Shown here one piece after another: positions 51,406 to 61,049 of a stretch of DNA of 64,000 nt (positions within the stretch are counted from its first letter, which is position 1; the number at the start of each line of letters is the position of its first letter). Source of the stretch: Salipiger thiooxidans (lineage in GTDB: Bacteria > Pseudomonadota > Alphaproteobacteria > Rhodobacterales > Rhodobacteraceae). The notes under the pieces are model-generated. The model had not been told where the DNA came from, searched no databases, and was given only the letters and a program-made list of their open reading frames with translations. The translations under genes and the position numbers were made by a program. Where the stretch lies: the NCBI RefSeq assembly GCF_900102075.1, contig NZ_FNAV01000017.1, positions 55,497-119,496 of the forward strand, given 5' to 3'.

Positions 51406-51512
51406 GTTTCCGGATCGATACAACATTAAACTGAAAAAAATCCCCGGAAGAACTTCCAAAAAGCCTCCCGGCGTCACATAAGACGGCCAAAAATGGACAG
51501 GACGAAAACGAC

Positions 51513-52856
51513 GTGCAGCGATTTACGTTACGAAAAGGTCTGAATGTCCCGGTTCTGGGTGCGCCCGAAGGCGGGATTGAAGATGCTCCCCCGGTCCGGA
51601 CTGTGGCCATCCTTGGCGATGACTACATCGGCCTGAAACCCCGACTCACCGTTCAGGAAGGCGACGTGGTCGCCGCCGGCACGCCGATCCTGAGCCACAA
51701 GGACACGCCGCAGGTGCAGGTCACCGCGCCGGTCTCGGGACGAATCAAGGCGATCAACCGCGGCGCCCGCCGCGTCCTCGTCAGCGTCGAGATCGAGGTC
51801 GATCCGACCGCCGCCGAGCCCATCGACTTCTCGGGCGTGGGCGATCCGCACACCGCCGAGGGAATTATCGAGCGCCTCTGCCTCGCCGGCCTCTGGACCT
51901 CGTTCCGGACGCGTCCCTATTCGAAGGTGCCCGACCCGGCGACGCGGCCCGCCGCGATCTACGTGACGGCCATGGACACCGAGCCGCTCTGCGGTGACGC
52001 TGCGGCGATTATCGCTCAGGATTCCAAGGCCTTCTATCACGGTCTTCAGGCGATCACTCACCTCACCGACGGCCACACCTACCTCTGCCAGGAGGCCGGT
52101 TCCGAGGTCCCCGGCGCGGGCATCCCCGACGTCTTCGTCGCCGGCTTTTCCGGGCCGCACCCGGCGGGTCTCGCCGGCACGCACATGCACTTCCTCGAGC
52201 CGCCCTCGCCCAGCAAGACGGTCTGGTCCATCGGCTACAACGACGTGATCGCCATCGGCCGCCTGCTCGACACCGGCCGGCTCGACATGTCGCGGATCGT
52301 GGCCCTGACCGGTCCGCTCTGCCGCCGCCCGCGCCTCGTGCGGACGGTCGCCGGCGCGTCGATGGCGGATCTCTGCCATGACGACCTGCAGACCAAGTTG
52401 CCGGTGCGGGTGATCTCGGGCTCGATCCTGAGCGGCCGCATGGGCGAAGGCGCCACCGGCTACCTCGGCCGCTACGCCCGCCAGATCACGCTCATCAAGG
52501 AAGACCACGAGCAGATCCCGCTCGGCTGGATCCGTCCGATGGCGTCGAAATTCGCCATCCAGCCGGTGCTCGGCTCGGCCTTCGCGCGCAAGCTTTACCC
52601 GCTGACCTCGAACCTGAACGGGGGCCGCCGCGCCATGGTGCCGCTCGGCACCTTCGAGGAGCTGATGCCGCAGGACTACCTGCCGACGCAGCTGCTGCGG
52701 GCGCTGCTGGTGATGGACACCGACCAGGCGCAGGCGCTCGGCGCGCTGGAACTGGACGAAGAGGACCTCGGCCTCGTGGGCTTCGCCTGCCCGGCCAAGT
52801 ACGAATACGGCCTCGCCCTGCGCGACAGCCTCAGCAAGATCGAAAAGGAGGGCTGA
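51513..52856 (+). CDS. nqrA: Na+-NQR subunit A
   Basis: Peripheral quinone-related subunit of the sodium-pumping NADH:quinone oxidoreductase. A 447-aa full-length protein with the barrel-sandwich region near 40-85 (VQVTAPVSGRIKAINRGARRVLVSVEIE). Starts at GTG 51513 with GGACAGGA upstream. First gene of nqrABCDEF; the following start comes after 4 bases. Confidence 0.97.
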   Translation: MQRFTLRKGLNVPVLGAPEGGIEDAPPVRTVAILGDDYIGLKPRLTVQEGDVVAAGTPILSHKDTPQVQVTAPVSGRIKAINRGARRVLVSVEIEVDPTAAEPIDFSGVGDPHTAEGIIERLCLAGLWTSFRTRPYSKVPDPATRPAAIYVTAMDTEPLCGDAAAIIAQDSKAFYHGLQAITHLTDGHTYLCQEAGSEVPGAGIPDVFVAGFSGPHPAGLAGTHMHFLEPPSPSKTVWSIGYNDVIAIGRLLDTGRLDMSRIVALTGPLCRRPRLVRTVAGASMADLCHDDLQTKLPVRVISGSILSGRMGEGATGYLGRYARQITLIKEDHEQIPLGWIRPMASKFAIQPVLGSAFARKLYPLTSNLNGGRRAMVPLGTFEELMPQDYLPTQLLRALLVMDTDQAQALGALELDEEDLGLVGFACPAKYEYGLALRDSLSKIEKEG

Positions 52857-52860
52857 GACC

Positions 52861-54060
52861 TTGGGTCTGCGCAATTTCTTCGACCGGATCGAGCCCCATT
52901 TCGTAAAGGGTGGCCGGTACCAGAAGTACTTCGCCATCTACGAGATGGTCGAAAGCTTCATCTACACGCCCAAGACGGTCACCACGGCCGCCCCCCATGC
53001 CCGCTCCTACATCGACATGAAGCGGATCATGACCTACGTGGTGATCGCCACGATCCCGTGCATCCTGTTCGGTCTCTACAACACCGGCCTGCAGACCAAC
53101 CTCGCGATCGCCGAGCACGGCGCGTCGGGCTGGCGGGCGTGGATCATCGACACGCTGGGCATCGGCTTCAACCCGCGCAACCCGCTGGCCAACATGGCGC
53201 ACGGGCTGCTCTACTTCCTGCCGATCTACATCGTGACGCTGGTCGCGGGCGGCATCTTCGAGGTGATCTTCGCCGTGGTCCGCGGCCACGAGGTGAACGA
53301 GGGCTTCCTCGTGACCTCGATGCTCTACACCCTGATCATGCCGGCCTCGGCGCCGCTGTGGCAGGTCGCCCTCGGCATCATCTTCGGCGTGGTGATCGGC
53401 AAGGAGGTCTTTGGCGGTACCGGCAAGAACTTCCTGAACCCCGCGCTGGTCGGCCGGGCGTTCCTCTACTTCGCGTACCCCGCGCAGATGTCCGGCGACA
53501 CGATCTGGACACCGGTCGACGGCTTCTCGGGCGCGACCCCGCTCGCCATCGGCGCCAGCGACGGCTACGCCGCCCTGCCCGAGCGCGGCATCACCTGGAT
53601 GGACGCCTTCATCGGCACGATCCAGGGCTGTCTCGGCGAGACCTCGACCATCGCCTGCCTCATCGGCCTCGCCTTCCTGCTGGTCACCAAGATCGCCAAC
53701 TGGCGCCTGGTGCTCGGCTGTCTCGTGGGCATGATCGCCTTCTCGTCGTTGCTGAACTTCATCGGTTCGGACAGCAACCCGATGTTCGCCATGCCCTGGT
53801 ACTGGCACCTAGTCATCGGCGGCTACGCCTTCGGCCTCGTGTTCATGGTGACCGAGCCCGTCTCGGCCAGCCACACCAACGTCGGGCGCTACATCTACGG
53901 GGCGCTGATCGGCTTCATGGTGGTGATGATCCGCGTCATCAACCCGGCCTTCCCGGAAGGCATGATGCTCGCGATCCTGTTCGGCAACGTCTTTGCGCCG
54001 CTCATCGACTACTTCGTGGTGCAGGCCAACATCAAACGGAGGGCCAAGCGCAATGTCTGA
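52861..54060 (+). CDS. nqrB: Na+-NQR subunit B
   Basis: Integral membrane subunit with covalent FMN and the main sodium path. 399 aa, about ten membrane segments; the FMN-binding Thr226 is in DGFSGAT, the ApbE target motif. Starts with TTG at 52861 and overlaps nqrC by 8 bases. Confidence 0.97.
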   Translation: MGLRNFFDRIEPHFVKGGRYQKYFAIYEMVESFIYTPKTVTTAAPHARSYIDMKRIMTYVVIATIPCILFGLYNTGLQTNLAIAEHGASGWRAWIIDTLGIGFNPRNPLANMAHGLLYFLPIYIVTLVAGGIFEVIFAVVRGHEVNEGFLVTSMLYTLIMPASAPLWQVALGIIFGVVIGKEVFGGTGKNFLNPALVGRAFLYFAYPAQMSGDTIWTPVDGFSGATPLAIGASDGYAALPERGITWMDAFIGTIQGCLGETSTIACLIGLAFLLVTKIANWRLVLGCLVGMIAFSSLLNFIGSDSNPMFAMPWYWHLVIGGYAFGLVFMVTEPVSASHTNVGRYIYGALIGFMVVMIRVINPAFPEGMMLAILFGNVFAPLIDYFVVQANIKRRAKRNV

Positions 54061-54862
54061 CGCGAACGAGAACAATGGCTTCATCCGCCGCTTCCTCGAC
54101 ATGCCCAACGACTCCGTCGTCAAGACGGTGACGGTCGCCGTGGCGCTCTGCCTCGTGGCCTCGATGGTGGTGTCCGCCGCCGCCGTGTCGCTGCGCCCGG
54201 TGCAGGAGGCCAACAAGCTGCGCGACAAGCAGACCAACGTGCTTGAAGTGGCCGGCGTCTACGACCCGAACGTGCCCGTGGCCGAGGCCTTCGAGTCGAT
54301 GGAACCGCACGTGCTCGACCTCGCCACCGGCGAGTTCACCGACGAGTTCGACATCAAGACCTTCGACCAGCTCGCCACCTCGAACGACCCCGCCATCGTG
54401 CGGGCGCTCGACGAGGACCCGGCGGGTCTCGGCGGCCACATGCAGGCGTTCCGGATGATCTACATCCTGCGTGCCGACGATGGCAGCATCGACAAGGTGA
54501 TCCTGCCGATCGAAGGCTACGGCCTGTGGTCGACGCTTTACGGCTTCATCGCGCTGGAAGAGAATGGCAACGACATCTACGGCCTGCAATTCTACCAGCA
54601 CGGCGAAACCCCCGGTCTTGGCGCCGAGGTCGACAACCCCCGCTGGAAGGCGCTCTGGAACGGCAAGAAGCTGCGTGACGAAGACGGAACGCTGCAGATC
54701 ACCGTCGCCAAGAGCGCCCCTGCCGCGGGCCGCGATTATTACATCGACGCGCTGGCCGGGGCGACCCTGACCTCGCGCGGCGTCGACAACCTTGTCCGCT
54801 TCTGGATGGGCGAAGACGGCTACGGCCCCTTCCTCGAGCGGCTGAAGGCAGGAGAGATCTGA
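54053..54862 (+). CDS. nqrC: Na+-NQR subunit C
   Basis: Periplasm-facing subunit with one N-terminal membrane anchor (about 22-45) and a second covalent FMN on Thr238 in [10 protein letters not shown]. Most relatives have Ser where this has Ala three positions before the Thr. 269 aa. Start at 54053 inside the end of nqrB. Confidence 0.96.
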   Translation: MSDANENNGFIRRFLDMPNDSVVKTVTVAVALCLVASMVVSAAAVSLRPVQEANKLRDKQTNVLEVAGVYDPNVPVAEAFESMEPHVLDLATGEFTDEFDIKTFDQLATSNDPAIVRALDEDPAGLGGHMQAFRMIYILRADDGSIDKVILPIEGYGLWSTLYGFIALEENGNDIYGLQFYQHGETPGLGAEVDNPRWKALWNGKKLRDEDGTLQITVAKSAPAAGRDYYIDALAGATLTSRGVDNLVRFWMGEDGYGPFLERLKAGEI

Positions 54863-55515
54863 TGGCTCACACACGCAAGTCGCAACTTGTCGATCCGCTG
54901 ATCGACAACAACCCGATCACCCTGCAGGTGCTGGGCATCTGCTCGGCGCTCGCGGTGACCTCGTCGCTGAAGGTGGCACTGGTGATGGCGATCGCGGTGA
55001 CCCTGGTGACCGCCTTCTCGTCGATGTTCATCTCGATGCTGCGCAACCAGATCCCCGGCTCGATCCGGATCATCGTGCAGATGGTCATCATCGCGTCGCT
55101 GGTGATCCTGGTGGACCAGGTGCTCAAGGCCTATGCCTACGAGATCTCGAAGACCCTCTCGGTCTTCGTGGGCCTGATCATCACCAACTGCATCGTGATG
55201 GGCCGCGCCGAGGCCTTCGCCATGAGCAACCCGCCGGTGGCCAGCTTCATCGACGGCATCGGCAACGGCATGGGCTACGGGCTCATACTGATGACGGTCG
55301 GCGTGATCCGCGAGCTCTTCGGCTCGGGCTCGCTGTTCGGCATCACCCTGCTCGAGACGGTCAACAACGGCGGCTGGTACGTGCCCAACGGCCTGCTGCT
55401 GCTGCCGCCGTCCGCCTTCTTCGTCATCGGGCTGCTGATCTGGGCGATCCGCACCTGGAAGCCGAAGCAGGTCGAAGAGCGTGAATACAAGATCCAGAGC
55501 GTGGAGGCACACTGA
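54862..55515 (+). CDS. nqrD: Na+-NQR subunit D
   Basis: Membrane subunit of 217 aa with six segments that shares an iron centre with NqrE; the cysteine in the [14 protein letters not shown] motif (near 111) is the expected ligand. ATG overlaps the nqrC stop by one base. Confidence 0.96.
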   Translation: MAHTRKSQLVDPLIDNNPITLQVLGICSALAVTSSLKVALVMAIAVTLVTAFSSMFISMLRNQIPGSIRIIVQMVIIASLVILVDQVLKAYAYEISKTLSVFVGLIITNCIVMGRAEAFAMSNPPVASFIDGIGNGMGYGLILMTVGVIRELFGSGSLFGITLLETVNNGGWYVPNGLLLLPPSAFFVIGLLIWAIRTWKPKQVEEREYKIQSVEAH

Positions 55516-56123
55516 TGGAAGGTCTCGTCTCACTCGCCGTAAAGGCGGTCTTCGTCGAGAACCTGGCGCTGTCCTTCTTCCTGGGCATGTGCACCTTCAT
55601 CGCCGTGTCGAAGAAGATTTCGACGGCGATGGGTCTCGGCATCTCGGTCATGATCGTGCAGGCGATCACCGTGCCGGCAAACAACCTGATCCTGCACTAT
55701 CTGCTGGCGCCGGGCGCACTCGCCTGGGCCGGTTTCCCGGACGTGGACCTCACCTTCCTCGGCCTGATCTCCTATATCGGGGTGATCGCCGCGCTGGTGC
55801 AGATCCTCGAGATGGTGCTCGATAAGTACTTCCCGCCGCTCTACAACGCGCTGGGGGTCTTCCTGCCCCTCATCACGGTGAACTGCGCCATCCTCGGCGG
55901 CTCGCTCTTCATGGTGGAGCGCGCCTACGACTTCCCCGAGGCGCTGACCTATGGCGTGTCCTCCGGGTTCGGCTGGGCCCTGGCGATCACCGCCATGGCC
56001 GGCGTGCGCGAAAAGCTGAAGTACTCCGACATCCCCGACGGGCTGCAGGGTCTCGGCATCACCTTCATCACCGCGGGTCTGATGGCGATGGCCTTCATGT
56101 CCTTCAGTGGCGTGAAACTCTGA
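55515..56123 (+). CDS. nqrE: Na+-NQR subunit E
   Basis: Membrane subunit of 202 aa with six segments, homologous to NqrD in inverted topology. The cluster cysteine is in [13 protein letters not shown] near 120. ATG overlaps the nqrD stop by one base. Confidence 0.96.
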   Translation: MEGLVSLAVKAVFVENLALSFFLGMCTFIAVSKKISTAMGLGISVMIVQAITVPANNLILHYLLAPGALAWAGFPDVDLTFLGLISYIGVIAALVQILEMVLDKYFPPLYNALGVFLPLITVNCAILGGSLFMVERAYDFPEALTYGVSSGFGWALAITAMAGVREKLKYSDIPDGLQGLGITFITAGLMAMAFMSFSGVKL

Positions 56124-56142
56124 GCCGGAGGACTTACTGGCA

Positions 56143-57366
56143 ATGCTAACTTTCAGCCTGGGCGTCGTCCTCTTCACCCTCATCGTGATCGCGCTGGTGA
56201 GCATCATCATCGCCGCGCGCTCGCGACTGGTGTCTTCGGGCAACGTCAACATCACCATCAACGGCGAGAAGACCATCTCGGTCCCGGCGGGCGGCAAGCT
56301 GCTGCAGACCCTCGCCGGCCAGAAGCTCTTCGTCCCCTCCGCCTGCGGCGGCGGCGGCACCTGCGCGCAGTGCCGCGTCCGGGTGCACTCGGGCGGCGGG
56401 TCGATCCTGCCCACCGAGGAAAGCCACATCACCAAGCGCGAGGCCGCCTGTGGCGACCGCCTCTCGTGCCAGGTGGCCGTGAAGCAGGACATGGACATCG
56501 AGGTCCCCGAGGAGGTCTTCGGCGTCAAGAAGTGGGAGTGCACCGTGCGCTCCAACGACAACGTCGCGACCTTCATCAAGAACCTCGTGCTGGAGCTTCC
56601 CGAGGGCGAGGACGTGAACTTCCGTGCCGGTGGCTACATCCAGATCGAGGCCCCCGCGCACAAACTGTCCTACAAGGACTTCGACATCGCCGAGGAATAC
56701 CGCCCCGACTGGGACAAGTTCAATCTCTGGCAGTACGAGTCGACGGTCGACGAACCCATCGAGCGCGCCTATTCGATGGCGAACTATCCCGACGAAAAGG
56801 GCATCATCATGCTCAACGTCCGGGTGGCCTCGCCGCCGCCGGGCTCCACCGGCATCCCGGCGGGTCAGATGTCGTCCTACATCTTCAACCTGAAGCCCGG
56901 CGACAAGGTCACCATCTCCGGTCCGTTCGGCGAGTTCTTCGCCCGTGACACGAAGAAGGAAATGGTCTTCATCGGCGGCGGCGCGGGCATGGCGCCGATG
57001 CGCTCGCACATCTTCGACCAGCTCAAGCGCCTCGAGAACCGCGATCGCAAGATCACCTTCTGGTACGGCGCCCGCTCCAAGCGCGAGATGTTCTTCGTCG
57101 AGGACTTCGACGAGCTGGCCAAGGAGTTCGACAACTTCGAATGGCACGTCGCCCTGTCCGACGCCCTGCCCGAGGACGAGTGGAAGGGCTACACCGGCTT
57201 CATCCACAACGTGCTCTACGAAGAGTACCTCAAGAACCACCCTGCCCCCGAGGACTGCGAGTTCTACATGTGCGGACCGCCGATCATGAACCAGTCGGTG
57301 ATCAACATGCTGCTGGAGCTGGGTGTGGATCGCGAGGACATCATGCTCGACGATTTCGGCGGCTGA
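56143..57366 (+). CDS. nqrF: Na+-NQR subunit F
   Basis: Electron-entry subunit: oxidises NADH via FAD and a 2Fe-2S cluster. 407 aa with an N-terminal anchor (3-25), a ferredoxin domain with Cys68, Cys74, Cys77 and Cys109, and a ferredoxin-reductase domain (FAD motif RAYSMANYP near 207; NADH region [14 protein letters not shown]). Last gene of the operon, followed by a strong terminator. Confidence 0.97.
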   Translation: MLTFSLGVVLFTLIVIALVSIIIAARSRLVSSGNVNITINGEKTISVPAGGKLLQTLAGQKLFVPSACGGGGTCAQCRVRVHSGGGSILPTEESHITKREAACGDRLSCQVAVKQDMDIEVPEEVFGVKKWECTVRSNDNVATFIKNLVLELPEGEDVNFRAGGYIQIEAPAHKLSYKDFDIAEEYRPDWDKFNLWQYESTVDEPIERAYSMANYPDEKGIIMLNVRVASPPPGSTGIPAGQMSSYIFNLKPGDKVTISGPFGEFFARDTKKEMVFIGGGAGMAPMRSHIFDQLKRLENRDRKITFWYGARSKREMFFVEDFDELAKEFDNFEWHVALSDALPEDEWKGYTGFIHNVLYEEYLKNHPAPEDCEFYMCGPPIMNQSVINMLLELGVDREDIMLDDFGG

Positions 57367-57388
57367 TCCAGGCACCACCACAGACACG

Positions 57389-57420
57389 ACGGGGAGGCTT
57401 CGGCCTCCCCGTTTTCGTTT
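57389..57420 (+). terminator. nqr operon terminator
   Basis: A 10-bp perfect stem ACGGGGAGGC/GCCTCCCCGT with a TTCG tetraloop (57389-57412), then TTTCGTTT. Twenty-two bases past nqrF. Confidence 0.93.
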
Positions 57421-57489
57421 CGGGGACCCGGTTCCGCGCGCCCCCGGCGCGTCGGGGCGGCACTGTTTGTGCACATGCAGACGCCCGAC

Positions 57490-57517
57490 TGACACAAGTT
57501 TCGGCAAAGTTGTATCA
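57490..57517. repeat. Imperfect palindrome TGACACAA...TTGTATCA
   Basis: TGACACAA (57490-57497) and TTGTATCA (57510-57517), one mismatch, 12-base centre. The same half-site forms a perfect palindrome at 57722-57740. Confidence 0.55.
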
Positions 57518-57562
57518 ACTCAGATCATGATTGATGCATGCGATCGGAGCTATTCTGATCCC

Positions 57563-57633
57563 GCGGACGCAGCGTCTGGTCGTAGCGATAACTGAACAGA
57601 CAGCAGCCTGTCCCCTGCTCCCGCTGCGTCCGC
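57563..57633. repeat. REPIN-like inverted pair 1
   Basis: GCGGACGCAGC at 57563-57573 and its exact complement GCTGCGTCCGC at 57623-57633, 71 bases in total. The centre is unrelated to that of pair 2, 233 bases away. Two equal-sized inverted pairs of one 11-mer recall REP doublets. Confidence 0.65.
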
Positions 57634-57721
57634 ACTTGGTCGGAGTGTTCCAGTGGTGCCAGTGACCTTGTTTACCTACGTATGGTCGTATTCAAAAAGG
57701 GAAAAACAACCGTAACCTGAA

Positions 57722-57740
57722 CTGACACAACTTGTGTCAG
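57722..57740. promoter_or_regulatory. 19-bp perfect palindrome
   Basis: CTGACACAACTTGTGTCAG, nine-base arms around one C. A TGACACA half-site follows at 57744. Looks like a dimer protein-binding site; no regulator gene is beside it. Confidence 0.55.
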
Positions 57741-57795
57741 AGGTGACACATGTTGCCCGGTGACAATCGATTTACGGAGGTGTTTCAGTCGTATT

Positions 57796-57865
57796 GCGGA
57801 CGCAGCAAGCGCCACCACTCACATCAGATTCTGGCCCCAAGCCATGTCCTGAACGCTGCGTCCGC
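57796..57865. repeat. REPIN-like inverted pair 2
   Basis: GCGGACGCAGC at 57796-57806 and GCTGCGTCCGC at 57855-57865, 70 bases in total; same 11-mer and spacing as pair 1 with different flanks. Region 57421-58286 otherwise holds no convincing gene. Confidence 0.65.
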
Positions 57866-58286
57866 CCACCCCTCCCCGACATGGCCAGTCAGACCGTCCC
57901 GAGGCCCCCGCGGAGCGATATGTAAGTCCAGCAGTGCTACGCGCGTGACCTGTCCCGTTCCGCGCGTCAGGCGCCGACCCGCCTGGCCGCTCGGCGCCTG
58001 CCCTGCGAGTCGAAGTCTCCAAGGAAATCAGGGGGGCAAAGGCCGTCCTGACCCGACAATATCTCGTTACGCGGCGTCAGGGCGGGGCCGTCGGAGCGCA
58101 GCCCTACCCGTTCGGATAGGTGCTTCATCCGACTAGGCCGGCCGCGATCCCTTCGTCTTGTCGCGGCCCCCCCCCGGTCCGGGCTACACCTTGTGCAGGG
58201 ACGGCACGCTGCCACGCGACCGGACCCGAAGCCGGCAGAGACAGAGGCCCGCTTCAGAAGACAGTAAGTAAAGGGGGACATTTCCT

Positions 58287-58487
58287 ATGACCGACGAGAT
58301 CGATATCGTACAGCGCCTTCAGTCCAGAAAGCTCCCCTCCTGCAGCCCCGACGGCGGCAAGACCTCTCAGATCGACTTCATGCAGATCCTCGCCGACCGG
58401 CGGGAAGCTGCGGCCATCATCGAGGCCCAGCAGGCGCTCATCGACCGGCTGCAGTTCGGCTACGAGATCCGGCGCTACCACGCCTGA
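58287..58487 (+). CDS. Hypothetical small protein
   Basis: A 66-aa soluble protein with a helical, coiled-coil-like second half (FMQILADRREAAAIIEAQQ, then ALIDRLQFGYEIRR). AAGGGGGA lies 9-16 bases before the ATG. Not recognised. Only plausible intact small gene in the 57.4-61.5 kb accessory stretch. Confidence 0.5.
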   Translation: MTDEIDIVQRLQSRKLPSCSPDGGKTSQIDFMQILADRREAAAIIEAQQALIDRLQFGYEIRRYHA

Positions 58488-58727
58488 CACACGCTGCCCC
58501 GGCGTCTCAAGCCGGGGCCCTCGCCTCCGCGCGGGGCAATCCGGGCAGGACCGCCCCCGACACCCGGTACCGGCCGATACGGGTCGATACGGGCCGAGAC
58601 AGGACACTCCCTCATAAGGGATGCACGCGAGGCGGACTCGCATGTATTGTCGAACCAGTGCCCCCTCCCGGACGCCCGGGCCGCGCGCCATTCGTTTTCG
58701 GCAGTCCCAGGAGGTCGCGTCTCCACC

Positions 58728-59411
58728 ATGTCCGCGGTCACCCCACCCGCGCGCATCCTGCCCCGCACCGCCTCTGCCGCATTCGCGCGGCTCCTCGCCG
58801 GCACCGGCGCCGCGCAACAGGAAAATGCCGCCGAGGACCCCGCAAAGCTCGCCGCCAAGGCCGGGCTCTCGTAATTCAGACGAGATCCCGGTCTCGGGCT
58901 CCCTCGCTTTCGGCCCGGAGACCAGGCTCAGCGCGCGGATAACGGAGAGCGGCCAGTGGTCGGTCGGGGCATCCACCTCTTCTCCTTCGCGATCCTGGCC
59001 TTCTCCGCCTCGAAGAACGAGTTCGACAACGGCTCCGAGCAGACGCGCTGCTCGCTCGGAGGCACCGTGCCGCTGACTGCCACGGGGCTCAAGACCGGCC
59101 AATGGCAGCTCTCCACGCCCTACGGCTACACCTGCAGCGAGGGCAGCATCACGGTGACCGGTCTCGACCTCTCGGAGCGCTTCACCAGCAACGACAGCGG
59201 CTGTGCCGGGCCCTTCGCCATCCGGCCGCTGGCCGAGCGGCTGACGTTGCTGGGCGGCGGCCTCTAGACCCGTGGCACGGATGACTTGAGCGGTATCTCG
59301 CTGGGCGCGGGCCTGAGCGCCCGGGACACGCTCGCGGTTTTCGGCTCCTGCATCGACAGTGATCTCAGCGAAGACGAGACGCCGGGCGTCTCCTGCCTCC
59401 ACGAGTTCTGA
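58728..59411 (+). pseudogene. Interrupted ORF with in-frame stops
   Basis: One reading frame is broken by TAA at 58872 and by TAG at 59265-59267. After the TAG it continues for 47 codons to TGA 59409-59411, with ordinary-looking protein on both sides (CSLGGTVPLTATGLKTGQW before; LSGISLGAGLSARDTLAVFG after). Cysteine and Thr/Ser/Gly rich, like an exported protein. No family recognised. A decayed gene is the simplest reading. Confidence 0.4.
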
Positions 59412-59731
59412 GTCGGAGCCAGCCGAAGCGGCACGAGCCGACATGCACAGACCTGTCGGCGGAGCTTCAGGCTCGGGTCGGGAGGACGGTCAACTGTAGA
59501 ACCGTGGTCTGGAGGATGTTCGGGAAGCGGCGCGCGGGCGAAAGCTCGGCCTTTTCAAACCAAACGCCCCGGCTCGGACATGATGCCAAAACCGGGGCGA
59601 ACAGGTACTGAAAAGTCATACTTCTAAGATGCCCCAGACCCACCGACACCAGAGGGAAATTTCTGGCTTTCATCGAAGGATCCCTGGACGCCACCACTCA
59701 CGAGCCACGAAGACATTAGACGAACACGGGA

Positions 59732-59882
59732 CAATTATCAGATTGATAGATCGCTAAGGCCCTGTCGAGTCACCTCATCTTTGCGTTGCTGAAAGAATTT
59801 GGCCGCACAACGATGGCGGGTGAGAGATTAAGAATAATTAAATGTAAGCCCTGCAATTATCAGAATGATAAAATGAGGTGAC
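59732..59882. repeat. AT-rich block with paired palindromes and a 10-bp inverted repeat
   Basis: CAATTATCAGATTGATA (59732-59748) recurs with one change at 59854-59870; each is itself a palindrome TATCA-N3-TGATA. GTCACCTCAT (59769-59778) is matched by ATGAGGTGAC (59873-59882). Base composition is far lower in GC than the rest of the window, pointing to foreign origin. Confidence 0.6.
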
Positions 59883-60299
59883 GCGTTTTTGGGCAAGACC
59901 GCGCCACCTAACCGACAGTTTCCAGGGTGGAAACGACTCAAGAGAAGCACGAGGACAGTGCCACAATTTCGCCATATTTCCAGAATGTTAGAGCAGCATC
60001 AACGGGTCAGCGGAATCCTCCGAAAGCCTGCCGTCCGACGCCCGCGCCGCACCCGGAACGGTGTCCCTGTGACCCTACATGGGGAGCGTGAAAGCTGAGG
60101 ACCAAGTCCCAACTCAAATTACGGTCAGCCGCTCTTTTCGGGGTCCCGGGCTCCCCCGCCGTTAACCATCATTGGCGATCCGAATGAACCGAACCATGAA
60201 CACCCTCGTCTGAGCCGGCCCCGTCAAAGTGCTCAAGCCAGGATGCGCGAAGTCCGCAGGATTTCGGTGAACAGGAGGACTATGACGTGGCTGGAAAGC
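59883..60299. other. Accessory gap without a recognisable gene
   Basis: Only a 69-codon frame of unknown type (59889-60098, TTG start) is present. GTTTCCA-GGG-TGGAAAC near 59920 is a perfect 7-bp hairpin. Ends at an IS terminal repeat. Confidence 0.4.
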
Positions 60300-60548
60300 G
60301 GCGTTGTTGCAGAACTCAGCCGGTGAAGGAGTCACATCGGGACTCCATGCGGTTATGCCGAGCAGCATGAGCAATCCCAAGCCCGCCCGTTACCGCACGA
60401 CGACCTGGTCCACCGACATCGATGCGCTCAGGAAGCGCGGGTCGCTGCTGATCTGGCTGGACAAGGAGATGGCCTGGCACGCACCGAATGAGGGGCGCCA
60501 AGGAAGCCCGCCGGTCTGTTCGAATGCCGCGATCCAGGTCTGCCTGTC

Positions 60549-60588
60549 CACTGGCCGAAAGGGCCTTGTGCAACAGGGTCCCGAAAGG
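60549..60588 (-). repeat. 40-bp hairpin element, copy d
   Basis: Lies between AAIQVCL and KVLFG of the IS A transposase. 32 of 40 positions match copy a. Two stem positions change together on both arms (A-T to C-G and C-G to T-A). Confidence 0.75.
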
Positions 60589-60768
60589 GGGTCAAGGTTC
60601 TGTTCGGGCTGCCGCTCAGGCAGCCAGCCGGGATGGTCGCGAGCCTCCTGCGCCTGGCAGGGCCGGACTGGCCCGTTCCGGACTGCTCGACGCTGTGCCG
60701 CAGACAGAAGACCCTCAAGGTGCAGATCCCCTTTTGCCGTGCCGAAGGGCCGCTGAAGCTTCTGGTGC

Positions 60769-60808
60769 CCTCTCGGGACATTGCTGCGCAATGCCCTGCC
60801 GGCCAGTG
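60769..60808 (+). repeat. 40-bp hairpin element, copy a
   Basis: Starts CCTCTCGGGA and ends CCGGCCAGTG. Core stem CATTGC-TGC-GCAATG, extended by GGG/CCC past one bulged A. Inserted after LKLLV of the IS A transposase. Confidence 0.85.
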
Positions 60809-61049
60809 GATACGCTTCGGGAAGGCCTTCGGTGAGCGCATCGCCGCGCGGGATCCCGATCGCCAAACTGCCGAAATCCACATCCGGGTCGCCCTTATCA
60901 ATCGCTTCAACGCGCTCGGCACCGCCGAGCCCGTCCGCGTCGCCTGAGTCTGAACGGGAAAGGGCCACTCTCGCCTCAGGCCGCCTTTCTGCAACAACGC
61001 CCCGCGCATCTACCTCGCCTTCGCCTTCGGCCTTGATGCCTGTACTGTC

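Larger units (their letters stand above)
60367..60947 (+). pseudogene. IS5-family transposase, decayed (IS A)
   Basis: Starts MSNPKPARYRTTTWSTDIDALRKRG and runs to AAIQVCL, is broken by a 40-bp hairpin element (60549-60588), continues in another frame (VLFGLPLRQPAGMVASLLRL), is hit by a second copy (60769-60808) at the place of the first catalytic Asp, then jumps to the C-terminal end (RQTAEIHIRVALINRFNALG). The DDE core is missing. Confidence 0.8.
60300..61001 (+). mobile_element. Internally deleted IS5-type element (IS A)
   Basis: Bounded by inverted ends: GGCGTTGTTGCAGAACTC at 60300-60317 and TTTCTGCAACAACGCC ending 61001. At 702 bp it is shorter than a full IS of this type. It abuts, at 61002, the transposase codons of an opposite IS (IS B), so it appears to have landed in that gene, followed by loss of the far side. 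Confidence 0.75.

Noticed and set aside
51346..51512. FMN riboswitch upstream of apbE/nqrA
   Set aside because: The conserved RFN-element blocks are not present; only a simple stem around the ribosome site is seen.
58254..59444. 396-codon minus-strand frame in the accessory region
   Set aside because: Low-complexity Gly/Arg/Glu composition, no ribosome site and no recognisable motif; it is antisense to the small gene and the interrupted ORF and looks like a third-position GC artefact.
59889..60098. 69-codon plus-strand frame
   Set aside because: TTG start right after a T-run, very basic composition and no ribosome site; kept only as part of a gap description.
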